Notes under the pieces: model-generated
What the model was told of the DNA's origin: nothing
The model's input: the letters and a program-made list of their open reading frames with translations, nothing else
Database searches by the model: none
Shown here: positions 1 through 7,564 of the stretch, piece after piece
How positions within the stretch are numbered: position 1 is the stretch's first letter
Layout: each line of letters starts with the position of its first letter
Assembly (NCBI GenBank): GCA_024276595.1
Contig: JAJRWW010000564.1
Span: 1-10,460 of the forward strand
Source: Myxococcota bacterium
GTDB taxonomy: Bacteria > Myxococcota_A > Polyangia > HGW-17 > JAJRWW01
DNA length: 10,460 nt
Direction of reading: 5' to 3'
Translations under genes and position numbers: made by a program

Positions 1-480
1 ACTTGATCTTGATCCGCCCGCCGATCATGCCCTCGGCAAAGGAGATGTCTCCCATGCCCGAGGCCGCGAGGGCGAGCCTTTGCCCTTGAGCCCGGAGATG
101 GAGGTGGCGGACCGGGCGGAGAGGCCCCAGGACGCCCGGGAGCCGCCGCCGAGCCGCCCGCTGGCCACCACCGCCAGGTGGCGTCGGCACATGAAGATCG
201 GGTCCACCACTGCGAAGTTGAGGCTGCCCATGGCCCGCCGAAAGGAGCCGGCGCTGCGGTAGGAGCGGCCCGAGGTGGGGATCCCCGTCACCGACTGCAC
301 GTGGCGAGCGAGCCCGGTGATGTAGCTGAAGGCCGAGCCGCTCGTGAAGCGGGAGTTGGGCGCGAAGATGCCCAGACGGATCTGGGCGGGCTGAGCGGGC
401 TGGGAGAGGGCGACGCCGGTGTGGCCAGAAAAGAGAGCCAGGCCCAGGAGCCAGGCCAGCAGAGCTTTGTTGCCGATCAT
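1..480 (-). CDS. PhnD-like periplasmic solute-binding protein, N-terminal part, frameshifted and cut by the window edge
   Basis: The product starts with a signal peptide (MIGNKALLAWLLGLALFSG, likely cut after the VALS at about residues 25-28). A segment typical of the phosphate/phosphonate ABC-type binding proteins (PhnD family) follows: IRLGIFAPN, then a helix with TGIP, SYRSAGSFRRAM, LNFAVVDPIFMCRR and the motif SGLKGK. This fold binds a small oxyanion-type ligand in the periplasm, either for import or as a sensor input. I chose the ATG at 478-480 because GAGGTG lies 6 bases upstream; an ATG at 484-486 sits directly against that site, and the longer GTG/ATG options lie inside the upstream gene. 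The start region overlaps the TPR gene's end, which suggests coupling. After LKGK the frame runs into a stop at 25-27, but the -1 frame continues to base 1 with a family-like sequence (RLALAASGMGDISFAEGM). One base therefore seems to be missing near 79-81. Family call fairly sure; ligand unknown; no permease or ATPase gene is visible. Confidence 0.7.
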
Positions 481-490
481 CTGCATCACC

Positions 491-2908
491 TCACTTGTAG
501 CCGAAGAGCCGGCCAATGGTCTGGATGCGCTTCTTGATGGCGGCGGAGGCGCCGCCCCTGGCCGCGCATTTCTTGTACCAGGCGTGGGCGGCCTGGGGGT
601 TGCCCGCGTTGTCGTAGTGGGTCCCCACGTTGCAAAGGGATGAGGCGGTGGGCCCGCGCTTCCAGGCCGCCAGGGCCTTGGCGCGCTTGCCGCTTCGGTA
701 CCAGGAGACCGCCTGGTTGTGGCGGCCCACGCGGGAGAGACCCAGGGGGCGCGCCCGCTTGTAGAGGATGGCAGCCCTGCGGTGCCTGCCCCGGCGCACG
801 AGCTGGGAGGCGCGCAGCTCGTAGGCGGAGCGGATGATCTCGCGGATCCTCACCCGGGCCGGCCCCCTCGCCCGCCGCAGCAGCCGGCCCAGGGCAGTGG
901 CAGCCGCCTCATAGCCCCCACGGCGGTACCTGGTGTAGGCCCTGAAGTAGGCCGCACCGAGGCGATCGAAGGGGGGCCTGAGCACCCTGGCGAGGCTCTT
1001 TCGGCCCGAGAGCTTGCGGAAGGCTGCCGCTGCCTTGGCCCAGCGGCCGGTGTCCAGCAAGGCCATGGCGAGCAGGAAGCGCACCAGGAGCGGCTGGTTG
1101 CCCTTGAGGCGAGCCGCGTAGCGCCTGGCTATCTCCAGGTCGGCCACAGCCTGCTGGCCCTTGCCCTTCTCCAGGTTGCGGTAGCCCCGGTCCAGGAGGG
1201 CGATGGCCAGGTTCGCCTGGGCGATGGGTGCGAGGTCATCGCTCCCCTCCGAGGAGGAGACCGCGCTCTTGAGCACCGACACCGCGTCGTCGATGCTCCC
1301 CTGGGCCGCAAGCAGAGCGCCCAGCTCGATCTCCACCTCGGCCTGGAAGCGGGCGGGGAGGCTCCTGGCCGCCTGGCGAGCCTTCAGGTAATGGGCCCTG
1401 GCCTGCTTGAGCCGCCCCGTGTCGTGGTAGAGCCTGCCCAGCAGCCTGTTTACCGCGAAGTTCCGCGGGAGCTTCTTCTGCACCTGCATCAGGTGACGGG
1501 CGGCCTCCTTGGGGCGGTGGGCCACAAGGTAGGCGATGCCCAGGTTGATGTTGGTGAAGATGCGCTGTGGGTCCAGCAGGAAGGCGCTGCGGAGGTCCTT
1601 CAGGGCGCCAGCGGTGCTCTTGCCCAGGAGCCTGTCTCTCGCCCTTCGGTTGAGGGCGCGGATCAGGCCCCGCCTCGCTCGCCAGCTCTTGGGGTTGATC
1701 CTTCGGGCGGCCCGGTAGTCGGCGATGGCCTTGCCCACGAGGCCGGCGGCCAGGTGGGCGTCTCCCCTCAGGGCCAGCCCGCCCGGATAGCTCGGGCGCA
1801 GGCGGAGCATGCGCGTGAGGACGGCCACGGCCTCCTTGGCCCGTCGCAGCGCCAGCAGGGCCTGGCTCAGGACGCCGAGGACCTCTGGGTTGGATGGCTG
1901 ACTGCGGGCGGCCGCGGCTAGGACCTTGTACGCCTCGGCAGCGCGCTTGCGCAGCAGAAGCGCTCTCCCGTACTTGAGCTTTGCCTCGATGGAGCGCGGG
2001 GACTTGACCATCGCCTGCTTGTAGGCGGCGAGGGCGGGGCCGAACTCGTTGTGCAGAAAGTAGATGTCGCCCTTGAGGATGAGCGTCTGCACGTCGCCGG
2101 GGCGCTTGAGGGAGTAGCGCCTGAGGTGGTCGAGGGCCTGCTTCTTGCGCCTCATGCGGTGGAAGCAGCGTGCCAGGTAGAGGTGAATGATGGGCTTGCG
2201 CTGCGCCAGCTTGCGCAGGGGCAATAGCAGGTTGAGGGCAGCGTTGAAGTACCCTCGCCCCATGTAGGCAGTGGCCAGCCCCAGCCGGGCACCAGAGTGC
2301 TTCTTGCGCAGCCGCAGGGCCCTGGAGAAGGCCGCCGCAGCCGCCGGGTAGCGCCGCAGCTTCAGGTAGATCTTCCCAAGGTAGTAGTGGGCGCGAAAGT
2401 CCACCTTCTTGGGCCAGCCCCTGTCTCGGAACTTGAGGAAGGTCCACCAGGCCTTCTCCGCCAGCCGCCAGTCGCCTCGCCTGTAGTAGTAGCGGCCGAG
2501 CTTGCGCATGGCCAGGGGCAGCTTCCAGCTCAGCTTCACCGCCTTTTGAAGGGCGGCGATGCCGGCGGCCTTCTGGCCCAGCTTGAGCTGGTGCAGGCCC
2601 AGCCACATCTGGCACTTGACGTTCGAAGGGGCCACCGAGAGGCAGATGGAGAGCTTGGTCACCGCCGCCCTGTACTGCTTCACGGCAAAGTATGCGATGG
2701 CCAGCTTCTCGTATGCCGGGGTGAGTGAGCGGTTGTAGGCCAGGGCCTGGTTGTAAAGACGGATGGCCTCCTTGAGGTTCCTCGCGGCGAAGGCCGCATC
2801 GGCCTTCTTGACGGCCTGCTGGGCCTGAGTTCCTCCGCTCGTGCGCCCTTGTCCCCAGGCCACCCCGGGGAGGGCGCACAGAAGCAGGATCGTGATCGGC
2901 TTGGTCAT
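491..2908 (-). CDS. Exported TPR-repeat protein (805 aa)
   Basis: An N-terminal signal peptide (MTKPITILLLCALPGVAWGQ) implies export; no later membrane segment is obvious. From about residue 30 to 790 the chain is built of helical pairs about 34 residues long with the TPR pattern. Examples are AAFAARNLKEAIRLYNQAL, YLGKIYLKLRRYPAAAAAF, KGDIYFLHNEFGPALAAYKQ and NLGIAYLVAHRPKEAARHL. Well over ten units can be seen, and the protein ends in a last TPR-like pair (HAWYKKCAARGG). It is strongly basic (many Arg and Lys). TPR solenoids bind proteins, so a periplasmic scaffold or adaptor role is likely; no catalytic domain is visible. The start ATG overlaps the upstream phosphatase stop (ATGA), and a strong ribosome binding site GGAGGAG (2917-2923) lies 8 bases upstream, so the two are probably translated together. 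The stop lies just upstream of the PhnD-like gene start. TPR class is sure; function is not known. Confidence 0.9.
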   Translation of the reverse strand: MTKPITILLLCALPGVAWGQGRTSGGTQAQQAVKKADAAFAARNLKEAIRLYNQALAYNRSLTPAYEKLAIAYFAVKQYRAAVTKLSICLSVAPSNVKCQMWLGLHQLKLGQKAAGIAALQKAVKLSWKLPLAMRKLGRYYYRRGDWRLAEKAWWTFLKFRDRGWPKKVDFRAHYYLGKIYLKLRRYPAAAAAFSRALRLRKKHSGARLGLATAYMGRGYFNAALNLLLPLRKLAQRKPIIHLYLARCFHRMRRKKQALDHLRRYSLKRPGDVQTLILKGDIYFLHNEFGPALAAYKQAMVKSPRSIEAKLKYGRALLLRKRAAEAYKVLAAAARSQPSNPEVLGVLSQALLALRRAKEAVAVLTRMLRLRPSYPGGLALRGDAHLAAGLVGKAIADYRAARRINPKSWRARRGLIRALNRRARDRLLGKSTAGALKDLRSAFLLDPQRIFTNINLGIAYLVAHRPKEAARHLMQVQKKLPRNFAVNRLLGRLYHDTGRLKQARAHYLKARQAARSLPARFQAEVEIELGALLAAQGSIDDAVSVLKSAVSSSEGSDDLAPIAQANLAIALLDRGYRNLEKGKGQQAVADLEIARRYAARLKGNQPLLVRFLLAMALLDTGRWAKAAAAFRKLSGRKSLARVLRPPFDRLGAAYFRAYTRYRRGGYEAAATALGRLLRRARGPARVRIREIIRSAYELRASQLVRRGRHRRAAILYKRARPLGLSRVGRHNQAVSWYRSGKRAKALAAWKRGPTASSLCNVGTHYDNAGNPQAAHAWYKKCAARGGASAAIKKRIQTIGRLFGYK

Positions 2909-4827
2909 GAGCCCTTCTCCTCCGGCGCCTGCTGCACCTCTCCCTCCGCCTCTCCGGGCGGTGTCTCGTCGTCGTCGGCCTGGCTCGAGATCTCCAGCGG
3001 CGGAGCGGTGCCCGGCTCGTAGTACTTTCCGATGACCATGGTGATGTCGTCCTTGTGAGGCATGTTGCCGAAGAAGGACTGGGCCGCGGCCACCACCCCG
3101 TCACGCACCTCGTCCGGCTCCTTGCCCGCGAGCTTGCGGATGGAGGCCCGAAAGCGCTTCTCGCCGTACTCCTCCCCCAGCTCGCTCTCGCACTCCACTA
3201 TGCCGTCTGTGTACCAGACGATGGTGTCGCCCGGGTGGATCTCCTCCTCCTTGGACTGGTAGGTGGAGTCCTCCATGTCCCCCAGGCGGTTGCCCCTGGT
3301 CATCAGGACGTTGAACTTCCCGCGGCCGCCCTCCTCCCGGTAGATGTACGGGAAGTTGTGCCCTGCGTTGGCAAAGGTGATGGTGTTGCTCTTCGGGTCG
3401 ATGATGGAGGCGAAGCAGGTCATCACGAACTTGCGCTTGGCCGACTCCAGGATGGCGCGGTTGAGCACCTCCAGCAGGTAGGTCACCGTGAGGTTGTCGT
3501 TGGTCACGGCGCGCAGGGTGTCCACGGCGCTCTTGGCAGTGGCTGTGATCATGGCAGAGGGGACCCCATGTCCCGTGACGTCGCCGATCACCACCAGGAC
3601 CTTGCCGTCCAGCAGGTCGTGGTACGTCCACCAGTCCCCTCCGCATTCGGAGGCGGGCTCGAAGTAGCCCGCCAGCCGCAGGAAGGGGCGGTCCACCACG
3701 TCCGAGGTGGGCACCAGGGTCTCCTGGATGGTTCGCGCCACCTCCAGCTCCTTCTGCACGGCGCCCTGCTGGGCGGTCTCGTGCAGGAGGATGAGTAGCT
3801 GGTCCGCCATGAAGTTGAAGTTCTCCGCCAGCACCCCCAGCTCGTCGGAGGTGGTCACCTCCACCCTGGTCTGCAGCTCCCCCTGGGCGATCTGCGTGGC
3901 GCGGGCGGTGAGCTGCCGGATGGGCTTGGAGATGCGGAGGCCCTGCATGATTGCCATGAGGAGCCCCACCAGCACGAACACGCCGCCGATCATTGCCGTG
4001 CGCTGCCACTGCTGGGCAAAGGCCTTCTCCTTTCGGCGCTGGATGCGCGCCTGCTGCTCCTTCAGTCTCTCCATTGAGTAGACCACGAAGACGGCGCCCA
4101 GGTACACCCCCAGGGCCACCAGCGGCTTGCCAATGACCATCACCTGCTCGCCCTTGTACTTGCGAATGATGGTCTTGAGGTCCTCTGCGGACTTGGCCTC
4201 ACCTGCCTTGCCACCGGCTCGGGGGCTGGGGGCCATGGAGGGCGCAGGGGTCATGGAGCCCTTGGGGGCCATGGAGCCCTTGGGGGCCATGGAGCCCTTG
4301 GGGGCCATGGCCCCTGGGCTCGGCCGCGGGGGCACAGCGCGTGGCTGGAGCGCGCTCCTGAGGGCAGCGCTCCTTGCCGCGCCAGAGACCGACCTCAGGA
4401 AGGGCTCGGGGAGCAGCTCGTGGGCAAATGGTCCGATGGCCTTGTGGTCCTTGCTCCACTGCCTTGTGAATGCGACGTTCTCGGCCCTGCTCTCCGATGC
4501 CACCCGGCGCCCGCTGCTGTCGAGGAGCCAGATGTGCCGCACCAGCACGTCGTGCTGCTTTGCCCGGATGAGCATGGGCTGGATCGCCTCGAACTCGCTC
4601 CCCTTGAGGGGGCCCAGGATGCCCTCGGCGAGGGTCTCAATCTGGGAGGATCCGTGCTCCCGCATGGACTGCTCGAAGATCTGCTGCTGCCGACTGGCCT
4701 GCTCGTCGTACAGGTCCTTGGTGTTCAGGATGGCGATGACGCCGAAGATCCCAACGATCACAACGATGAGCGCAGTGGTGGTGAGGATCATCTTCAAGCT
4801 GATGGAGAGTCCGCCTCTGGTGGCCAT
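2905..4827 (-). CDS. Membrane sensor with HAMP domain and SpoIIE/RsbU-type PP2C phosphatase (640 aa)
   Basis: Order of parts: membrane helix at about 12-35 (ILTTTALIVVIVGIFGVIA); extracytoplasmic sensor region about 36-275, ending in a Cache-like strand set (VMVIGKPLVALGVYLGAVFVVYS); second membrane helix about 278-296; HAMP about 297-350 (ISKPIRQLTARATQIAQGEL); short coiled linker (QKELEVARTIQETLVP); SpoIIE/PP2C domain about 383-603; acidic tail. Metal-binding acids are present in CGGDWW, GDVTGHG, YTDGIVE and KDDITM, so the enzyme should be active. Relatives dephosphorylate Ser/Thr of STAS-type anti-anti-sigma factors; none is encoded in this window. The Ala/Pro/Ser-rich stretch at about 165-210 contains three copies of MAPKGS and interrupts the sensor region. 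The ATG at 4827 has AGG 5 bases upstream (in AGCAGGTG) and is preferred over an in-frame GTG at 4833. It is first gene of a unit with the TPR and PhnD-like genes and has a promoter at 4887-4915. Confidence 0.9.
   Translation of the reverse strand: MATRGGLSISLKMILTTTALIVVIVGIFGVIAILNTKDLYDEQASRQQQIFEQSMREHGSSQIETLAEGILGPLKGSEFEAIQPMLIRAKQHDVLVRHIWLLDSSGRRVASESRAENVAFTRQWSKDHKAIGPFAHELLPEPFLRSVSGAARSAALRSALQPRAVPPRPSPGAMAPKGSMAPKGSMAPKGSMTPAPSMAPSPRAGGKAGEAKSAEDLKTIIRKYKGEQVMVIGKPLVALGVYLGAVFVVYSMERLKEQQARIQRRKEKAFAQQWQRTAMIGGVFVLVGLLMAIMQGLRISKPIRQLTARATQIAQGELQTRVEVTTSDELGVLAENFNFMADQLLILLHETAQQGAVQKELEVARTIQETLVPTSDVVDRPFLRLAGYFEPASECGGDWWTYHDLLDGKVLVVIGDVTGHGVPSAMITATAKSAVDTLRAVTNDNLTVTYLLEVLNRAILESAKRKFVMTCFASIIDPKSNTITFANAGHNFPYIYREEGGRGKFNVLMTRGNRLGDMEDSTYQSKEEEIHPGDTIVWYTDGIVECESELGEEYGEKRFRASIRKLAGKEPDEVRDGVVAAAQSFFGNMPHKDDITMVIGKYYEPGTAPPLEISSQADDDETPPGEAEGEVQQAPEEKGS
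4252..4305 (-). repeat. Three perfect tandem copies of an 18-bp coding repeat
   Basis: Units at 4252-4269, 4270-4287 and 4288-4305 are identical (CATGGAGCCCTTGGGGGC on the plus strand), followed by the first five bases of a fourth. On the minus strand they encode the six-residue unit MAPKGS in the extracytoplasmic part of the phosphatase. Because 18 is a multiple of three, gain or loss of a unit keeps the frame. Degenerate relatives (MTPAPS, MAPSPR) continue on the downstream coding side. Confidence 0.95.
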
Positions 4828-4838
4828 GATCACCTGCT

Positions 4839-4854
4839 GGGCCCCGGAGGGCCC
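4839..4854 (-). promoter_or_regulatory. GC hairpin just upstream of the phosphatase ribosome binding site
   Basis: On the minus strand GGGCCC, a four-base loop TCCG and a second GGGCCC can form a six-pair all-GC stem. It ends five or fewer bases before the AGGTG that precedes the ATG at 4827, and lies inside the predicted leader. Part of it comes from a tandem 10-bp repeat (GCCCCGGAGG/GCCCCGGAGA, 4841-4860). Such a stem could restrict ribosome access or stabilise the mRNA end; that is inference. Confidence 0.4.
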
Positions 4855-4862
4855 CGGAGAAT

Positions 4863-4891
4863 TGTTGTATGTCTGCTGAAATGTCCATACT
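4863..4891 (+). promoter_or_regulatory. Weak promoter candidate facing mutS2
   Basis: TTGTTG (4863-4868), a 17-base spacer and CATACT (4886-4891) match the sigma70 consensus at three and four positions. The -10 box would overlap the -10 box of the opposing promoter almost exactly, so the two could not be occupied together. The leader to mutS2 would be about 135 bases. The match is weak and may be chance. Confidence 0.25.
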
Positions 4892-4915
4892 AGGCAAGGA
4901 CGTGGAAGGAGTCAA
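4887..4915 (-). promoter_or_regulatory. Sigma70-like promoter for the phosphatase-TPR-PhnD unit
   Basis: Reading the minus strand, TTGACT (4915-4910, five of six matches to TTGACA) is followed by exactly 17 bases and TAGTAT (4892-4887, four of six matches to TATAAT). Transcription would start near 4880, giving a leader of about 50 bases that contains the GC hairpin. The surrounding sequence is clearly less GC-rich than the flanking genes. Confidence 0.55.
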
Positions 4916-5034
4916 CGGAACCACTGTCATGTACCTAACGATAGATACTCTCGCAGATTCGATCACCCAGGCGTACGAGGAGCCCGGACGAAGAAGCCGT
5001 GGAAATGCTCCACCTCTTGGGTTAGACATCCCCC

Positions 5035-7461
5035 ATGCTGAGGGTACCGGAGAAGACCCACTCGGACCTGGAGTGGTCCAGCCTGCGGGAGGAGCTGGCC
5101 CAGCGCTGCCAGACCCAGCGGGGCTCTGAACGGGCCCTTGCCCTGGAGGGCTTCGAGCGGCCCGCTGACGCCCGCCGCAGGCTGGAGCTGGTGGCCCAGT
5201 GCCGGGATGCGAGGGGGGAGGGGGAGCGGCTGTCGCTCCACCTGGTGCGGGATCTGCGGCCGGTGCTGCGTCGGGTGGAGAAGCGCGGGGCCCTCTCCCC
5301 CGAGGACCTCCTGGCCGTGGCGGCCACCCTCGGAGCAGCCAGGGATCTCCGCCGGCAGGGGCGGGGTCTGCTGGAGCGCCATCCTGCGCTGGGGGAGCTG
5401 CTTGGAGGCCTGGACCCGCTGCAGGACCTGCGGGGGGCAATAGAGGGTTGCTTCGACGAGACCGGCGCCCTGGCGGACCGGGCCAGCGTTCTCCTGGGCC
5501 AGCTCCGGGAGCGGGCCCGCGCCCTGCGAGAGGAGGCAATCGGGCGCCTGCGCGCGCTGCTGGCCGATCCCGCCATGCAGAGCAGGCTCGGGGACGACTA
5601 CTACACCGACAGGGATGGGCGCTACGTGCTCCCTGTGAAGGCGGAGCGGCGCGCAGAGGTCCAGGGCATCGTGTTGGGCTCCTCTGCCAGCGGCGCCACG
5701 GTGTTCGTGGAGCCCCAGCAGGTGATCGACATAGACAATCGCATCAAGCTGGCCACCGCCGACCTGGAGCGAGAGGAGCAGAGGATCCTGGCAGAGCTCT
5801 CGGAGCTGGTCCGCCAGGGTATGGCGGGGCTGCTGGCCACCCTGGAGCGGCTGGCGCTCATCGACCTGGTGAACGGTGCAGCTCGCCTCGCAGAGGATCT
5901 CGCCTGCGGAGAGGTGGTCGCCGGGGAGAGCCCCTTCCTGGAGCTGTGCGGCCTGCGGCACCCGCTCATGGTGCTGGCCGGGGCAGAGGTGGTGGCCAAC
6001 GACGTTCGGCTTTCTTTGGGGTCGGTGCTGGTGGTGACCGGGCCCAACACAGGGGGAAAGACCGTGCTGCTCAAGGCCGTGGGCCTGGCAGCGCTCATGC
6101 TGCGGGCCGGGCTCTTTCCATCCTGCACCGCCACTAGCCGGATCCCCCTGTTCGACGCCGTGCTCACGGACATGGGAGACGACCAGTCCATAAGCGAGAG
6201 CCTCTCCACCTTCTCCGCCCACGTGACGAACGTGGGGCGGCTGCTCTCGGTGGCCGGCCCGGGGGCCCTGGTGCTCCTGGACGAGGTGGCCGTGGGCACC
6301 GACCCGGTGCAGGGGGCCGCCCTGGCCCGCGCCATCCTGGAGGCCCTCGTGGACCGGGGCGCAATGGTGCTGGTGACCACCCACTACCCCGAGCTCAAGG
6401 GCCTGCCCTCTCGCGACCCGCGCTTCTCCAACGCCTCCATGGGGTTCGACCTGGAGCGGGTGCGCCCCACCTACCGGGTGATCCCGGACGCCCCCGGCAG
6501 GTCCTCGGCCCTGTCGGTGGCCAGGAAGCTGGGCCTGCCCGAGGAGCTGCTGGAGCGGGCCGCGGGCCTGCTGGATCCGGCCGCAGCCAAGGTGGACCGG
6601 CTGCTGGCAGAGCTGGAGTCCGAGCGGAGGAAGGTGCTGGACGAGAGAGAGAGGCTGGCGTCGGACCGGATCGAGCTGGCCAGGCGGCGCAGGGAGCTGG
6701 AGCGGGCGGAGCAGGAGCTGGCCAGGGAGCGCAGGGCCATCCACGAGGACAGCCACCAGGCGGCCGTGGCAGCCCTGCGCGGAGCTAGAGACGAGCTGGA
6801 GCGGAGAAGGAGACGCATCCGCGCCCTGGGGCGGAAGGAGGAGCTGGACCGGGCATCGGAGGAGCTGGATCGGCTGGCGGCCCGGGTGTCGGCCCACGCC
6901 CCGGTCGCCGAGCCTCCCCCCGGGCGGCCGGCAGAGGGGCGCGACCTGGAGGTCGGAGCGCACCTGTGGGTGCAGCGCCTTGGGGGTCTGGCGCGCGTGC
7001 TCTCGGTGGATCGCGCCCAGGTGCTGGTGCAGTCGGGGCCGCTGAAGCTGCGGGTGGATCAGAAAGAGGTGCGGGTGGTGGAGGGCGACCAGGGGGCCTC
7101 CCCGGTGGGTCGTGACTCCCCCTCGGGCCGCCGGGACCAGCCATCCCCGTCGGGGCGGGCCGGGCATCTCCCCGCTGGCATTCACGATGCGGAGGAGCTC
7201 GGCCATTTTCAGGAGCCCCAGACCACCTGCGACCTGCGGGGGCTGCGGGTGGACGAGGCCGAGGAGGTGCTCGCCCGCTTCCTGGACCGGATGCTCCTCG
7301 AGGAGGCCCCGTCGGCGCTGATCATCCATGGGCACGGCACCGGCGCCCTGCGCAAGCTGGTGCGTGGCCACCTCCGGCGAGAGCGCTCGGTGGAGCGGCA
7401 CCGACCCGGACGCCGGGGTGAAGGGGGTGACGGGGTGACGGTAGCCTTTTTCGGATCTTGA
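5035..7461 (+). CDS. mutS2: MutS2 family ATPase with C-terminal Smr nuclease domain (808 aa)
   Basis: The length and layout match full MutS2. The N-terminal core/clamp region starts with LEWSSLREELAQRC. The MutS-type ATPase follows with Walker A GPNTGGKT (336-343), the signature SISESLSTFSAH (385-396), Walker B LVLLDE (412-417) and switch His450 in TTHYPELK. A charged coiled coil spans about 515-620 and a small beta-barrel (KOW-like) about 637-683. A Pro/Gly/Ser linker then leads to the Smr domain at about 730-805, with DLRG (733-736) and HGHGTGALRK (765-774). MutS2 proteins act on branched DNA and suppress recombination in some bacteria; in Bacillus they resolve collided ribosomes. They do not carry out mismatch recognition like MutS1. 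An in-frame TAG at 5023-5025 rules out upstream starts, so ATG 5035 is the first possible. No clear Shine-Dalgarno sequence is seen before it. In Walker B the usual ELGAGTDP reads EVAVGTDP, a mild variant. The opposite strand carries a long spurious open frame. Confidence 0.96.
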   Translation: MLRVPEKTHSDLEWSSLREELAQRCQTQRGSERALALEGFERPADARRRLELVAQCRDARGEGERLSLHLVRDLRPVLRRVEKRGALSPEDLLAVAATLGAARDLRRQGRGLLERHPALGELLGGLDPLQDLRGAIEGCFDETGALADRASVLLGQLRERARALREEAIGRLRALLADPAMQSRLGDDYYTDRDGRYVLPVKAERRAEVQGIVLGSSASGATVFVEPQQVIDIDNRIKLATADLEREEQRILAELSELVRQGMAGLLATLERLALIDLVNGAARLAEDLACGEVVAGESPFLELCGLRHPLMVLAGAEVVANDVRLSLGSVLVVTGPNTGGKTVLLKAVGLAALMLRAGLFPSCTATSRIPLFDAVLTDMGDDQSISESLSTFSAHVTNVGRLLSVAGPGALVLLDEVAVGTDPVQGAALARAILEALVDRGAMVLVTTHYPELKGLPSRDPRFSNASMGFDLERVRPTYRVIPDAPGRSSALSVARKLGLPEELLERAAGLLDPAAAKVDRLLAELESERRKVLDERERLASDRIELARRRRELERAEQELARERRAIHEDSHQAAVAALRGARDELERRRRRIRALGRKEELDRASEELDRLAARVSAHAPVAEPPPGRPAEGRDLEVGAHLWVQRLGGLARVLSVDRAQVLVQSGPLKLRVDQKEVRVVEGDQGASPVGRDSPSGRRDQPSPSGRAGHLPAGIHDAEELGHFQEPQTTCDLRGLRVDEAEEVLARFLDRMLLEEAPSALIIHGHGTGALRKLVRGHLRRERSVERHRPGRRGEGGDGVTVAFFGS

Positions 7462-7489
7462 GCGGCCCCGGGAGTTTTGGGATTTGCTG

Positions 7490-7518
7490 TTGGCTTGTTG
7501 CGGCTTCGCCCGTATATT
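7490..7518 (+). promoter_or_regulatory. Sigma70-like promoter upstream of the 233-aa hypothetical gene
   Basis: TTGGCT (7490-7495), a 17-base spacer and TATATT (7513-7518) match the consensus at four and five of six positions. The site lies in the gap after mutS2 in an AT-richer patch. Transcription would begin near 7525, about 40 bases before the ATG at 7565, which argues against the longer TTG-initiated frame from 7484. Confidence 0.55.
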
Positions 7519-7564
7519 CTCTTGCCATCATCGCAAAGGGTTCGACCACGCTTCTATCCTGGCC

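Larger units (their letters stand above)
4828..5034. other. Divergent intergenic region between the phosphatase and mutS2
   Basis: About 200 bases separate the two divergent starts. It holds the promoter candidates and GC hairpin listed separately, plus a small inverted repeat near mutS2: GTGGA (4999-5003), loop AATGC, TCCAC (5009-5013). An open frame from 4869 crosses it, but its third positions lack the G/C bias of the neighbouring genes, so I do not call a gene there. Confidence 0.6.

Noticed and set aside
79..100. Programmed -1 frameshift in the PhnD-like gene
   Set aside because: GGGCAAAGGC does not match the X XXY YYZ slippery pattern and no strong downstream structure was noticed; deletion or sequencing error is simpler.
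719..3104. Long open frames of 400 and 622 codons overlapping the TPR gene
   Set aside because: Both are Pro/Gly/Arg/Gln-rich shadows of the TPR gene. The TPR frame has the repeats, signal peptide and ribosome binding site.
4869..5129. Possible small protein of 86 residues beginning MSAEMSILGKDVEG
   Set aside because: It has a GGAG nine bases upstream, but its third positions lack the strong G/C bias of real genes here. It crosses the divergent promoter region and runs into mutS2 in a different frame.
4963..7401. An 812-codon open frame antisense to mutS2
   Set aside because: It mirrors a clear MutS2 gene in high-GC DNA, has no recognisable domain and a low-complexity Gln/His/Pro/Gly-rich composition. 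It is a shadow frame.
7484..7564. Upstream extension of the hypothetical gene from a TTG start
   Set aside because: It would begin upstream of the predicted -10 box (7513-7518) and adds 27 residues with no supporting ribosome binding site.
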